From Conexibacter sp. CPCC 205762 (GTDB lineage Bacteria; Actinomycetota; Thermoleophilia; Solirubrobacterales; Solirubrobacteraceae): a stretch of 64,000 nucleotides of DNA. Positions within the stretch are counted from its first letter, which is position 1. Each line of letters begins with the position of its first letter. Below are positions 25,621 to 37,044 of this stretch, one piece after another. Position numbers and translations under genes: made by a program. Where the stretch lies: positions 1 to 64,000 of the forward strand of contig NZ_JAUTDN010000024.1 in assembly GCF_030646155.1 (NCBI RefSeq), written 5' to 3'. The notes under the pieces were generated by a model that saw only the letters and a program-made list of their open reading frames with translations, was not told the DNA's origin and ran no database searches.

Positions 25621-27162
25621 GTGGGATCCCGGTCGATGCTGACCCTCGGCGACCTGCTCGACGAGGACGCGCTCGGCCTACGGCTGCTCGTCGGCGACGC
25701 TGCCGACCGCGACAGGCCGGTAGCGGGCGCCCACGCGATCGACGTGCCGCAGCCGTCTGCCTGGATCGACCGCGACTGGCTCGTGCTGACCGCCGGGACG
25801 ATGCTGCGCGACGACGAGGAGTCGGTCGGCAAGCTCGTGCGCGAGCTGGCCGAGACCGGGGTCGCGGCGCTCGCGTTCGGGATCGAGCCGGTCTTCGACC
25901 ACGTGCCCGAGACGCTGCTCGACGCCGCCCGCCGCGCGGGCCTGCCGGTCGTCGTCGTGCCGGCGCACACGCCCTTCCGCGAGATCGTCGAGCGGGTCGT
26001 GCGGGCGAGCCTGTCGGAGGACGTGCGCGCCTCGCAGCGACTCGTCGCGATGCAGCGCTACCTGATGGACGCGCTCGGCGACGAGCAGCCGCGGATGGCG
26101 GCGATCGAGCGGGTTGCCGCGCTCGTGCGCGGCGAGGTGGCGCTGCTGACGCGCGACGGCCGCGTCGACGTCACGACCGGGATCGTCCCCGCCGCCGAGC
26201 TGTGGGAGGCGATCACCGCGCGGCCGCAAACGACCCTGGAGCTGACCTGCAAAGGCGGGACCTGGATCGCGGTGCCGGTCCTGCGGCGTGACGGCGCCGT
26301 GCTGCGCTGGGTCGTCGCGAGCTCGGGGCAGAGCGGGTCGGTCCAGCTGACGAAGGCCGCTGTGCAGGCGGCGGTCCCGCTGCTGACAGGCATCGATCGG
26401 CTCGACGCGACCCGCCGCAAGCAGGACCGCGCGCTGCGCGCCGTCGCCTTCCAAGGGCTGCTGGCGGGCACCGCTGACCCGCTCGTCGCCGCGCAGCTCA
26501 CTGAGCTGGGTTTCGCGCCTGAGCAGCCGGTCGCGGCACTCGTCGCCGTGGCCGGCAGAGGCGACGATGACGCGCTGCTCTCTGCGGTCGAGGAGGCGCT
26601 CGACCACGCCCGCCTGCCGTTCGTCGCGCTCCAGCGCGGCGGGCGCGTCGTACTGCTCGTGCAGGCGGACGAGGCCGAGGTCGAGCGGCTCGCGCACGGG
26701 CTCGCCGGAGGCGACGGCGAACCCGCGGACGCGCCCGCGACGGCGATCGGCGTCGGGGGCCACGGTCGTCTGCACGGCGGCGTCGAGCGCTCCCACCGCG
26801 AGGCCGAGCTGGCGGTCGAGCACGCGGGCGGCGGCGCGCCGGTCGTGCGCTTCGACGCGCTCGGCACGACGACGGCGATCCTCGGCGAGATCCCGCTCGC
26901 GCAGGTCGGCGCGCGCGCCGAGCCGCTGTTCGAGCGGCTCGCGCGCCAACCGGCCGCACTGGAGACGTTGACCGCCTACTTCGACCACGACCTCAACGTC
27001 TCGACGACGGCCGTCCACCTGCACCTGCATCCCAACTCGCTCCGCTACCGCCTGTCGCGGATCGAGGAGGCGATCGGCGCGCCGCTGCGCACGCCCGCCG
27101 TGATCGCCGCCGTCTACCTCGCATTGCGCGCCGGCGGGCACGGCACGGCCGGCGATCGCTGA
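25621..27162 (+). CDS. PucR family transcriptional regulator
   Basis: The 513-residue protein has an N-terminal PucR domain (MLTLGDLLDEDALGLRLLVG to about 130, with ALAFGIEPVFDHVPETLLDAA). A GGDEF-like/CdaR middle region follows at about 280-420. The C-terminal PucR helix-turn-helix lies at 457-487 (STTAVHLHLHPNSLRYRLSR). PucR regulators control purine, gamma-aminobutyrate and similar nitrogen catabolic genes. It stands at the head of the transporter and hydrolase island, so it probably regulates it. GTG 25621 is the start listed; ATG 25636 begins exactly at the domain. Confidence 0.9.
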   Translation: MGSRSMLTLGDLLDEDALGLRLLVGDAADRDRPVAGAHAIDVPQPSAWIDRDWLVLTAGTMLRDDEESVGKLVRELAETGVAALAFGIEPVFDHVPETLLDAARRAGLPVVVVPAHTPFREIVERVVRASLSEDVRASQRLVAMQRYLMDALGDEQPRMAAIERVAALVRGEVALLTRDGRVDVTTGIVPAAELWEAITARPQTTLELTCKGGTWIAVPVLRRDGAVLRWVVASSGQSGSVQLTKAAVQAAVPLLTGIDRLDATRRKQDRALRAVAFQGLLAGTADPLVAAQLTELGFAPEQPVAALVAVAGRGDDDALLSAVEEALDHARLPFVALQRGGRVVLLVQADEAEVERLAHGLAGGDGEPADAPATAIGVGGHGRLHGGVERSHREAELAVEHAGGGAPVVRFDALGTTTAILGEIPLAQVGARAEPLFERLARQPAALETLTAYFDHDLNVSTTAVHLHLHPNSLRYRLSRIEEAIGAPLRTPAVIAAVYLALRAGGHGTAGDR

Positions 27163-27250
27163 CCCCGCTCGGGCGATCGGCGAACAATCGCCGCTCTCTT
27201 CTCGTTTCCGACAGTAGGCCGTGGGAAGGCCGCTCGGGGAGCATCGCATC

Positions 27251-29145
<1,895 letters not shown>

Positions 29146-29149
<4 letters not shown>

Positions 29150-30360
29150 GCATCTTCAGGAGCCGTGCCGCAGTCGTCGCCGCGATCGCCGCGACGACGG
29201 CCGCAGGATTCGTCGCCGGCTGCGGCGACTCGACCGGGGGCGGGGGCTCGGCGTCTGGGGGAGGCGACGGCGGCGGCAAGGACACGTTCACGATCGGCGT
29301 CGCCAACGGGCAGACCGGCTACCTGGCGCCGTTCGACGTCCCGATCACGGCCGGCGTCAAGCAGCGCGCGGCCGAGCTGAACGAGAGCGGCGGTCTCGGC
29401 GGCAGAGCGAGAATCGAGATCAAGCTGCTCGACACGCGCTCCGACATCGGCGAGCAGGCGACGAAGACGCAGGAGCTGATCGGCGACGGCGTCGACGCGC
29501 TCGTGCTCGCCTGCGACTCCGACCCGGCGATCGCCGGCGGCCAGGTCGCGCAGCGGGCCGGCGTGCCGGCGTTCGCCTGTCCCTCCAACCCGGAGAGAGT
29601 CGGCGACCACCTGTTCCAGATGTTCGCCCCCGAGCGCGCCCATCCGAGCGTCGCCGCGCAGTACGCGATCGAGCGCGGCTGGAGACGCGGCTTCCTGCTC
29701 GGCTCGACCGACACCGCCTACACGCAGAACGGCGTCGACTACTTCAGAACGGTCTTCACCAGAGACGGCGGCGAGATCGTCGGCAGCGCCTCCTTCAGAC
29801 TCGACCAGCAGGACTTCGCGACCGTCGTCCAGCAGATCAAGCGGGCCGACCCGCAGGTGCTCTACACGACGATGTACGAGCCGACGATCGCGACGCTGCT
29901 GAAGCAGCTGCGCGGCGCCGGCGTGACCGTGCCCGTGATCGGCGACTCGATCGAGTCGCCGGCGCTGCAGGACCTCCCGGCGAGCGTCCGCAGAGACGTC
30001 TACTTCACCAGCATCGTCGACACCAACCCGGACGCGCCGGCCGGCAGATTCATCGCCGCGATCGGCGACAGATACGGCGGCGACGCCGCCAGCGTCTACG
30101 CGGTGATGGGCTCCGACGTCGTCACCGTCCTCGACGCCGCCTACAGAGCGAGCGGTGGCGACGACGGCAGACTCGCGGCCGCGATAGCGGGCCTCAGCGA
30201 CGTCGACGGGGTCGACGGCGCGATCTCCTACGACTGGCCCGGCGCCGGCAACACGCAGCTGCGCCCGGTGCTGGTCAAGTCGCTGCTCGGCGGCGACAAG
30301 ACGAGAGTGTGGAAGCGCGTCACGCCCGACCCGTCCACCTATCCGCCGGTGATCGGCTGA
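29146..30360 (+). CDS. Periplasmic-type substrate-binding lipoprotein of the ABC importer
   Basis: The 404-residue protein has a lipoprotein signal peptide with lipobox-like VAGC near residue 25, followed by a Gly/Ser linker. A type 1 periplasmic-binding fold (LivJ/amide-binding class) follows, starting FTIGVANGQTGYLAPFDVPI and including VDALVLACDSDPAIAGGQVA. It would capture the substrate outside the membrane and deliver it to the LivH-LivM/G complex. The ligand cannot be told; the neighbouring enzymes favour an amide, ureide or guanidino compound. Its Arg codons are unusual: about half are AGA/AGG, against almost none in the gene before it. Confidence 0.92.
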
Positions 30361-30361
30361 G

Positions 30362-31108
30362 ATGAGCGCCGCCGCTCCGACACCGCTGCTGGAGGTCGAA
30401 CGGCTCGACGCCTTCTACGGCGCGATCCGGGCGCTGCGCGAGGTCTCGCTGTCGATCCGCAGAGGCGAGGTCGTCGCGCTGCTCGGCGCCAACGGCGCCG
30501 GCAAGACGAGCCTGATGCGGGCGATCGTCGGCGTCGGGCCGCAGGTCAGCGGCGGGCTGCGCCTGAACGGACGCGAGCTTGCCGGCGTGACGCCTGAGCA
30601 GCGCGTCCGCAGCGGCGTCGCGCTCGTCCCGGAGGGCCGGCACCTGTTCGGCTCGATGTCGATCGAGGACAACCTGCTGGTCGGCCGCGTCGGCGCCCGC
30701 GGCCGCGGCGCGCGCAGCCGCACGGCGGGCCTGTTGCGCGAGCTGAAGGAGCTGTTCCCGGTCCTGCGCGAGCGCTCCGGCCGGCTCGCCGGCAGCCTCT
30801 CCGGCGGCCAGCAGCAGCAGGTCGCGATCGCCCGCGCGCTGATGTCCGAGCCCGAGCTGCTGCTGCTCGACGAGCCGTCGCTCGGGCTCTCGCCGCAGGT
30901 CGTCGACGTCGTCTTCGAGACGATCGCGACGCTGCGCGAGCGCGGGATGACGATGCTGCTCGTGGAGCAGGACGTCGCCGAGGCGCTCGCGATCGCCGAC
31001 CGCTGCCACGTGCTCGCGTCCGGGCGGATCACCCGCTCCGGCACCCCCGAGGAGATCGGCGACCACGAGCAGCTCGTCAGCGCCTACTTCGGAGCAGAGG
31101 AGTCGTAG
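30362..31108 (+). CDS. livF: LivF-type ABC transporter ATPase
   Basis: The 248-residue ATPase has Walker A GANGAGKTS near 40, the signature LSGGQQQQVAIARAL near 148 and Walker B LLLLDEPSLGLSP near 165. The H-loop His of most ABC proteins is replaced by Gln in LLVEQDV, as is usual in LivF proteins. It would pair with the ATPase half of the fused LivM-LivG protein. It starts one base after the stop of the binding protein. Confidence 0.95.
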   Translation: MSAAAPTPLLEVERLDAFYGAIRALREVSLSIRRGEVVALLGANGAGKTSLMRAIVGVGPQVSGGLRLNGRELAGVTPEQRVRSGVALVPEGRHLFGSMSIEDNLLVGRVGARGRGARSRTAGLLRELKELFPVLRERSGRLAGSLSGGQQQQVAIARALMSEPELLLLDEPSLGLSPQVVDVVFETIATLRERGMTMLLVEQDVAEALAIADRCHVLASGRITRSGTPEEIGDHEQLVSAYFGAEES

Positions 31109-31110
31109 AG

Positions 31111-32007
31111 ATGGATTCGGTCGTTCAGACGCTCGTCAACGGCGTAGCGCTCGGGGGCACCTACGCGCTGCTCGCGATCGGGCTGGCGATGGTCTACTCG
31201 GTGATGGGCCTGATCAACTTCGCCCACGGCGAGCTGCTCACGATCACCGGCTACGCGCTCGTCGGCGCGCTGTCGCTCGGGATCCCGTTCTGGCCCGCGG
31301 CGCTGGTCGGCATCGCCGCCGCGGTGGTCGCGGCGGTCGCGATGGAGCGGATCGCCTTCCGGCCGCTGCGCGGGGCCTCGCTGGAGACGCTGCTGCTGTC
31401 CAGCTTCGCGATCAGCGTGGTGCTGCAGGTGCTGTTCGCGGAGCTGATCTCGACGCGCGCCAAACCAGTCCAGACGCCGGGGATCTTCTCCTCCAACGTG
31501 ACGCTGCTGGGCGTCTCGATCGGCAGCCTCCAGCTCGTCACGATCGGCGTCGTGATCGTGCTGCTGGTCGGCCTGACGGTCTTCCTGCGCAGATCGATGC
31601 TGGGCCGCAGCGTGCGCGCCGCCGGGATCGACTTCGAGATGGCGCGGCTCGTGGGCGTGCGCGCCAACTCGATGTTCCTGCTCGCGTTCGCGCTGTCCGG
31701 CGCGCTCGCCGGCGTCGCCGGCCTGCTGTGGGTCGGCCAGCGCGGCTCGGTCGACCCCTCGATGGGGCTGGCGCCGGTCATCGCGGCCTTCCTCGCGACG
31801 ATCATCGGCGGCCTCGGCAACCTCTCCGGCGCGGCGCTCGGCGGCCTCCTCTACGGCCTCCTGCAGACCGTGCTCGAACAGGTCCTGCCCGGCTCGCTGC
31901 AGCCCTACCGCGACGCGATCGTCGTCTCGCTCGTCGTCGCGATCCTGCTCTTCCGGCCCAACGGCGTGCTCTCGCGCGGCCGCGCCGGCCTGGTCCGCGA
32001 GGCGTGA
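31111..32007 (+). CDS. livH: LivH-type ABC transporter permease
   Basis: This 298-residue protein has about eight hydrophobic helices and the LivH hallmarks. These are NGVALGGTYALLAIGLAMVY, MGLINFAHGELLTITGYALV and the coupling loop RAAGIDFEMARLVGVRANSM, followed by GLLYGLLQTVLEQVLPGSL. It forms the membrane channel with the LivM half of the fused protein. It starts two bases after livF, completing a five-function importer in four genes. Confidence 0.95.
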   Translation: MDSVVQTLVNGVALGGTYALLAIGLAMVYSVMGLINFAHGELLTITGYALVGALSLGIPFWPAALVGIAAAVVAAVAMERIAFRPLRGASLETLLLSSFAISVVLQVLFAELISTRAKPVQTPGIFSSNVTLLGVSIGSLQLVTIGVVIVLLVGLTVFLRRSMLGRSVRAAGIDFEMARLVGVRANSMFLLAFALSGALAGVAGLLWVGQRGSVDPSMGLAPVIAAFLATIIGGLGNLSGAALGGLLYGLLQTVLEQVLPGSLQPYRDAIVVSLVVAILLFRPNGVLSRGRAGLVREA

Positions 32008-32084
32008 TCGGCCTCCTCCACGCCGGCCGCTGCTACGCGGCCGGCCGCCTGCTCGCCGTCGAACCCACCACCGAAGGAACCGCC

Positions 32085-33299
32085 GTGTCACTGCTCGACA
32101 GCCTCCGCGCCCATCCGCTGCCGAAGGAGCTGGCGTTCGAGCCGGCCGAGTACGCCGACCGCCTCGCCGCCGTCCGCGCCGAGATGGAGCGGCAGGGGCT
32201 CGACGCGCTGCTCGTCGGCAACAGCGGCAACCTCTGCTGGCTGACCGGCTACGACACCGTGATGCCGTCGGGCTCGACCTGCGCGATCGTCCCGCGGTCC
32301 GGGGAGATCGCGGTGATCTGTCCCGACCTGGAGCTGTCCTGCGTCGAGCTCTACACGGAGGTGCGCGAGGTCGAGATCGAGGGCTGGCACACCGGCCGCG
32401 ACGTCGCCTCGCTGATCGCCGGCCGCCTGCGCGACGTCGCCGGCGCGGGCGCGCGCGTCGGGATCGAGCTGGGCAAGATCGACACCTACTCCTCGCCCGC
32501 GTTCGACCCCGCGACCGTGACCGCGGTGCAGCTCGCGCTGCCCGGCCGCGCGTGGGTCGACGCGACGCTGCTGATCCCCGGCCAGCGGCTGGTCAAGAGC
32601 GACGCCGAGCTGGCCGCGATGCGGACGGCCGGCGCCTACACGGCCGCGGGGCTGGAGGCGGCGGTCGAGGCCGTCGCGCCCGGCCGCACCGACAACGACC
32701 TCGCGGCCGCGATCTACGCCGCGACGATCGGCGCCGGCTCGGAGCTGATGCCGATCGACCCGATGGTCGTGCACGGCCGCCGCGCCGGCCACATGCCGTT
32801 CCTGACCCACCGCCGGATCCCGCTGGAGGCCGGCGACGCCGTCTACCTCGAGTCCTCCGGCGCGCACCTGCGCTACACGGCGCCGCTGATGCGGACCGCG
32901 AACGTCGGCGCGCCTTCCGCCGCGACTGCGCGCCTCGCCGACATGGCGCTCGCGCTTGTCGACGCGCTGCTGCGCGAGCTGCGGCCGGGCCGCAGCGGTG
33001 ACGACGTCGCGCAGGCGGCGCGCGCGGCGATCGGGGAGCTGCCGGAGCACACCTTCTTCCCGGGCACGTTCGGCTACTCGTGCGGGCTCGGCCTGCAGCC
33101 GACCTGGACCGAGTACCCCGGCTACGTCGCGGAGGGGTCGAGCTTCGAGCTGCGCCCGCGGATGACGCTGCACCTGCCGATCTGCCTCTGGTCGCCGCGC
33201 GATCGCACCGGCGTCGGCTTCAGCGAGACGGTCGAGATCACTGACGCCGGCTGCGCGCTGATCACGCCCGGGAGCGGCCGCGAGCTGGTCGTCCGATGA
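32085..33299 (+). CDS. Creatinase/ectoine-hydrolase-like M24 family hydrolase
   Basis: The 404-residue protein has the N-terminal creatinase domain (about 20-165, with GNSGNLCWLTGYDTVMPSGS) and a C-terminal pita-bread domain. In metal-dependent M24 peptidases two Asp ligands occur in the D-x-G and S-D-x-T-R-T motifs. Here the matching segment is VYLESSGAHLRYTAPLMRT, so both Asp are absent. This is the pattern of metal-free members such as creatinase and ectoine hydrolase (DoeA), which cleave C-N bonds of small molecules. It is therefore more likely a small-molecule amidino- or amidohydrolase than a peptidase. GTG 32085 follows AAGGA. The stop overlaps the next start by four bases. Confidence 0.85.
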   Translation: MSLLDSLRAHPLPKELAFEPAEYADRLAAVRAEMERQGLDALLVGNSGNLCWLTGYDTVMPSGSTCAIVPRSGEIAVICPDLELSCVELYTEVREVEIEGWHTGRDVASLIAGRLRDVAGAGARVGIELGKIDTYSSPAFDPATVTAVQLALPGRAWVDATLLIPGQRLVKSDAELAAMRTAGAYTAAGLEAAVEAVAPGRTDNDLAAAIYAATIGAGSELMPIDPMVVHGRRAGHMPFLTHRRIPLEAGDAVYLESSGAHLRYTAPLMRTANVGAPSAATARLADMALALVDALLRELRPGRSGDDVAQAARAAIGELPEHTFFPGTFGYSCGLGLQPTWTEYPGYVAEGSSFELRPRMTLHLPICLWSPRDRTGVGFSETVEITDAGCALITPGSGRELVVR

Positions 33300-34579
33300 G
33301 CGCCGCGCGACGCGACGCGATCGTGCTCGGCGCCGGCCTCGCCGGGCTGACGGCCGCGCGCGACCTCGCTGCCGCCGGGCTCGACGTGCTCGTGCTCGAA
33401 GGGCGCGAGCGGATCGGCGGGCGGACGCTGCAGCGGCCGTTCTGCGGGGACGGGCCGGCGGTCGAGATGGGCGGGACGTACTTCGTCGGCGCGCTCCAGC
33501 ACGGGCTGCGGCGTGAGATCGAGCGTTACGGGCTGCGCGTCGCGCGTGCCGCCGAGACGCCGCCGCTGCGCTGGCACACGGGCGGCGAGCTGCGGCGCAC
33601 GTGGCCGCTGCCGCCGCAGCAGATCGCCGACGCCGAGCGCGCCGCCGCGGCGCTGATCGAGGCGTCGAGGCTGATCGTCCCCGGGATGCCCTACGACGAG
33701 CAGGCGCTCGTGCCGCTCGACGAGCCGTACGCCGCCTTCCTCGACCGGCTGAAGCTGCCGGCCGCGACGCGCGACCTGTTCGCGTCGCTGCCGTGCTTCT
33801 TCGCCGGAGCGCATCCGGAAGCGCTGCGGCTGCTGCACGTCGTCGACTGGATCGCGCAGCTCGATCACAGCGTCTGGGCGCAGTTCGCCGCGCTGGAGGA
33901 GACCTTCGCCGACGGCACCGGCAGCCTCGTGCGGGCGCTCGCGGACGATGCTCGCGGCTCCGAGGTCCGGCTGGGCACGACGGTCGCGTCGCTGTCGCAG
34001 GACGGCGACGGCGTCGTCGTGCGGACCGCCGCCGGCGAGACGTTCGCCGCCGCGCGCGCGATCGTGACCGCGCCGGTCGAGACGTGGGAGCGGATCGCCT
34101 TCGACCCGCCGCTGCCGGCCGACAAGCTCGCCGCGGTCGACGCCGGCCACCGCGTCCGCACGCGCAAGCTGTGGCTGACGGTCGAGGGCGTGGAGGCGCC
34201 GTTCATCTGCGCCGGCAGCGGCTCGCCGCTGCAGTGGATCTCCTCCGAGGGAGAGGTCGGCGGCGCCGTCCTCTGCAGCGCCTTCGCGGGGATCGCGGAG
34301 GCGCTGGACCCGGACGACCGCGACGCCGTCGAGGCGGCGCTGCAGCCGTACCTGCCCGGCGCGCGCGTGCTCGCCGTCGACCACGAGGCCTGGAACGACG
34401 ACCCGTTCTCCGACGGGATCTCGTTCCGGCCCCGCCTGCAGACGCCGCTGGCGCGCAGCGAGGGGCGGATCCACTTCGCCGGCGCCGACGTGGCGATCCA
34501 CTGGCCGGCCTGGATGGCCGGCGCGATCGACAGCGGCGCCGCCGCCGCGCGCGACGTGCTCGCCGCGGCGCGCCCGTGA
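33296..34579 (+). CDS. FAD-dependent amine oxidase family protein
   Basis: The 427-residue flavoprotein starts with an FAD-binding fold (VLGAGLAGLTAARDLAAAGL, then GRERIGGRTLQRPF). The usual C-terminal FAD motif is GADVAIHWPAWMAGAIDSGA. This is the flavin monoamine oxidase/amino acid oxidase group, which oxidises an amine to an imine and makes hydrogen peroxide. Its place in the operon between a creatinase-like hydrolase and an M28 hydrolase suggests oxidation of an amine released from the imported compound. It starts with ATGA overlap. Confidence 0.9.
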   Translation: MSAARRDAIVLGAGLAGLTAARDLAAAGLDVLVLEGRERIGGRTLQRPFCGDGPAVEMGGTYFVGALQHGLRREIERYGLRVARAAETPPLRWHTGGELRRTWPLPPQQIADAERAAAALIEASRLIVPGMPYDEQALVPLDEPYAAFLDRLKLPAATRDLFASLPCFFAGAHPEALRLLHVVDWIAQLDHSVWAQFAALEETFADGTGSLVRALADDARGSEVRLGTTVASLSQDGDGVVVRTAAGETFAAARAIVTAPVETWERIAFDPPLPADKLAAVDAGHRVRTRKLWLTVEGVEAPFICAGSGSPLQWISSEGEVGGAVLCSAFAGIAEALDPDDRDAVEAALQPYLPGARVLAVDHEAWNDDPFSDGISFRPRLQTPLARSEGRIHFAGADVAIHWPAWMAGAIDSGAAAARDVLAAARP

Positions 34580-34603
34580 CATCACCAGACGAGGAGACCT
34601 GAG

Positions 34604-35905
34604 ATGGACCACGAGAAGGCCTACGACCACGTCGTCCGGCTCGCCGGCGCGAGCGGCCCGCGGCTTGCCGCGACCCCCGCCGCGCGCGCCGCCGAGGCGC
34701 AGCTGACCGGCGACTTCGAGCAGCTCGGCCTTACCGTCGAGCGCCACGCCTTCCGCCAGCCGGCCTACCGCGCGACCGCGTCGTCGCTGAATGCCGAGCT
34801 CGGCGGCGAGCGGGTCGCGCTGGAGCACCAGCCGGTCTGGTTCTCCGGCGACACCGGCCCGGAGCCGGTGCGCGGCCAGCTCCTGCACGTCGGCAACGGC
34901 TCGGAGGGCTACGTGCGCGGGCTCGACCCGGCCGGCAAGGTGCTGCTGATCTCGCGCGACTCCTACCTCGACTACCCCGACGACGCGCTCTACCGGCGGC
35001 TGCTCGCGTGGAGACCGGCCGCCGTCCTGCTGACGACCAACGGCGGCCACGCCGCGCCGCTGGACACCTTCTTCGACTGGGAGAAGCACGAGCAGGAGCC
35101 GCCCCCGCCGACGGTCGTGATCCACTACCGCGACGCCGAGCGGCTCGTGCAGGAGAACGCCGGCGAGATCGAGCTGCTGCTGAACTTCGAGATCGCCGAC
35201 GGCGAGTGCGCGAACCTGATCGCGACGCTGCCCGGTGCCGACCCGGAGGCCGGCGCGGTGATCGTCGCCGCCCACTACGACACGGCGCCGACCGGCGCGG
35301 GCGCGATCGACAACGCCGGCGGCACCGCGATGGTGCAGTGCCTCGCCGAATGGCTCGCGGCCGAGACCGCCGCCGGGCGCCGCCCGCGCCGCACGGTCCG
35401 CTTCGTCGTCTACTCCGGCCACGAGACCGGCCTGCACGGCCCGCGCGCGCTCGTGCGCGACCGGCCCGAGCTGCTGGAGGAGACCGTCTTCGCGCTCAAC
35501 TTCGACGTCGTCGGCCAGCCGATCCACCTCAACCACGTCTACGGGATCGCCGCGCCGTCGGTCATCGCGGCCGTGCGCGAGCGGGTCGAGGGGCTCGGCT
35601 TCGACTGGCCGGTCGCGGCGGCGGTCGTCCCGTACGACACCTTCAGCCTCTCCGGCGGCGGCGTGCCGTGGGTCAACCTCGGGCAGGGGATGACGAACTG
35701 GCTGCACACCGACGGCGACACCGTCGAGCGCGTCCACCCGAGCGCCTTCGTCGCGCCGCTCGCCTTCTCGCGCGCGGTGTTGGAGTGGGCGACCGGCGAT
35801 GCCGAGATCGAGCAGGGCTACCCGGAGGGGCTGACCGCCTCGGTCAGAGCGTGCAGCGAGCTGTGGGGCTGGGACCTCACCTGGAGCGGGGCGGAGGTCG
35901 CCTGA
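34604..35905 (+). CDS. M28 family metallohydrolase
   Basis: The 433-residue protein has an M28-type zinc site. It carries VAAHYDTAPTG (His, Asp), GAIDNAGGTAMV (bridging Asp) and HTDGDTVERV near the C terminus (His). In the usual E-E pair the first, catalytic Glu is replaced: the segment reads VVYSGHETGLHG, keeping only the second. Some PA-domain M28 relatives have similar changes. It has no signal peptide, so it acts in the cytoplasm, probably on a small amide or dipeptide of the pathway. An AGGAG ribosome site precedes the ATG, and the stop shares a base with the next start (TGATG). Confidence 0.85.
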   Translation: MDHEKAYDHVVRLAGASGPRLAATPAARAAEAQLTGDFEQLGLTVERHAFRQPAYRATASSLNAELGGERVALEHQPVWFSGDTGPEPVRGQLLHVGNGSEGYVRGLDPAGKVLLISRDSYLDYPDDALYRRLLAWRPAAVLLTTNGGHAAPLDTFFDWEKHEQEPPPPTVVIHYRDAERLVQENAGEIELLLNFEIADGECANLIATLPGADPEAGAVIVAAHYDTAPTGAGAIDNAGGTAMVQCLAEWLAAETAAGRRPRRTVRFVVYSGHETGLHGPRALVRDRPELLEETVFALNFDVVGQPIHLNHVYGIAAPSVIAAVRERVEGLGFDWPVAAAVVPYDTFSLSGGGVPWVNLGQGMTNWLHTDGDTVERVHPSAFVAPLAFSRAVLEWATGDAEIEQGYPEGLTASVRACSELWGWDLTWSGAEVA

Positions 35906-36318
35906 TGGCCGCTGCGGAGAGCGGTGCGGGCGCGCCCGGCGTCGCGCGCGGCGCGGGCGCGGGCGCAGACGCGGTCGTCGCCGTGACGCGCGAGGGGATC
36001 GAGCCGACGGTGCCCGCGATCGGGCCTGACGACGTGCTCAGCGAGACGTGGAGCGAGCTGGCGTGGAACCGGCTCGTGACCGGCGGCGGCGTCGCGATCG
36101 GCTCGTGGCACGGCGAGCCCGGCCGGCTGCGGATCGACGACCAACCGCATGACGAGCTGTCGGTGATCCAGTCCGGCCGCGTCGCGATCGTCGCCGACGG
36201 CGGGGCGCGCAGCGAGTTCGGCGCCGGCGAGGCGTTCGTGCTGCGGGCCGGCTTCAGCGGCGTCTGGGAGACGCTCGAGCCGACCGACAAGGTCTACGCG
36301 CTGCAGGTGCCGAAGTGA
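35905..36318 (+). CDS. Single-domain cupin protein
   Basis: This 137-residue protein has one cupin barrel. The first motif region is WHGEPGRLRIDDQPHDELSV, and the second half is GEAFVLRAGFSGVWETLEPT. The first motif retains one or two metal-ligand candidates (His, Glu), so metal binding is uncertain. It resembles the DUF861-type cupins found in ureide pathways, but an exact role cannot be given. ATG 35905 overlaps the M28 stop and follows GGAGG. Its own stop overlaps the next start (GTGA). Confidence 0.8.
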   Translation: MAAAESGAGAPGVARGAGAGADAVVAVTREGIEPTVPAIGPDDVLSETWSELAWNRLVTGGGVAIGSWHGEPGRLRIDDQPHDELSVIQSGRVAIVADGGARSEFGAGEAFVLRAGFSGVWETLEPTDKVYALQVPK

Positions 36319-37001
36319 GCGCGCCGCAGCCGCCGGTCGCTCACGTCGACGACGAGCGCGAGTGGACCGAGTTCGGCGACGACGCCGTCTGGTACCTGCA
36401 CGAGCAGACGACCGCGGAGGGCGCGGCGGCGACCGTCCGCTGCGGCCTCTTCCGCGTCGCGCCCGCGCCGTCGCAGCTGACGCTGCCCTACCACGAGACG
36501 ATCGTCACGCTCGCGGGCGAGGGCACCACGACGGTCGGCGGGCAGGCGGTCGAGATCGCCCCCGGCCGGCAGCTGTTCCTGGAGGCGGGCGCGGCGGCGA
36601 CGTTCGCGCCGCGCAGCCTGAACGTCGAGTTCATCACCGTGGTGGAGGCGGCGGGCGGCGACGCTGCGAGCGGCGCGGCAGGCGATGCGGCGGCCGGCGC
36701 GGCGCCCGCGCCCGCGCTCGGCCTCGCCGTGCTCGACGGCGCCGAGCCGGCGCTGCTGCGCACCGCCGCGGCGGCGCCCGCCGTCACGGCCGGGACGATC
36801 CGCCTCGCGGCGGGCGAGCACGAGCAGCAGGACGACGCCGACCGCAGCCTGGTCGTGCTCGACGGGGCCGGCGAGCTGCTGCTGCCCGACGGCACGGCGC
36901 GGCACCTGCGGGCCGGCACGATCGCCTTCCTCCCGCGTGGGCAGCGGGTCGCCTGGCGCGTCCGCGACCCGCTGCGGGCGTTCGTCACCGCGGTGCGCTG
37001 A
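36315..37001 (+). CDS. Two-domain cupin protein
   Basis: The 228-residue protein has two cupin-like halves. The first (about 40-110) contains LPYHETIVTLAGEGTTTVGG and APGRQLFLEAGAAATF. The second (about 150-225) contains AAGEHEQQDDADRSLVVLDG and RAGTIAFLPRGQRVAWRV. An Ala/Gly-rich linker joins them. Two-cupin proteins of this kind include ureidoglycine aminohydrolases and isomerases, but neither half has a full set of metal ligands that I can confirm. It is the last gene of the rightward operon, followed by a strong terminator. Confidence 0.75.
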   Translation: MSAPQPPVAHVDDEREWTEFGDDAVWYLHEQTTAEGAAATVRCGLFRVAPAPSQLTLPYHETIVTLAGEGTTTVGGQAVEIAPGRQLFLEAGAAATFAPRSLNVEFITVVEAAGGDAASGAAGDAAAGAAPAPALGLAVLDGAEPALLRTAAAAPAVTAGTIRLAAGEHEQQDDADRSLVVLDGAGELLLPDGTARHLRAGTIAFLPRGQRVAWRVRDPLRAFVTAVR

Positions 37002-37008
37002 AGCGGAC

Positions 37009-37039
37009 GCGGGCGGCGGCGGCGCGCGCCGCCGCCCGC
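37009..37039. terminator. Strong bidirectional terminator
   Basis: GCGGGCGGCGGCG (37009-37021) and CGCCGCCGCCCGC (37027-37039) form a 13-pair GC stem with a five-base loop. It lies between the convergent cupin gene and M20 gene, so it can serve both. Confidence 0.75.
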
Positions 37040-37044
37040 GCGCG

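Noticed and set aside
27163..27250. Loose inverted repeat GCGAT-ATCGC as a PucR operator before the transporter operon
   Set aside because: Five-base arms with a nine-base spacer are too weak to claim without other copies.
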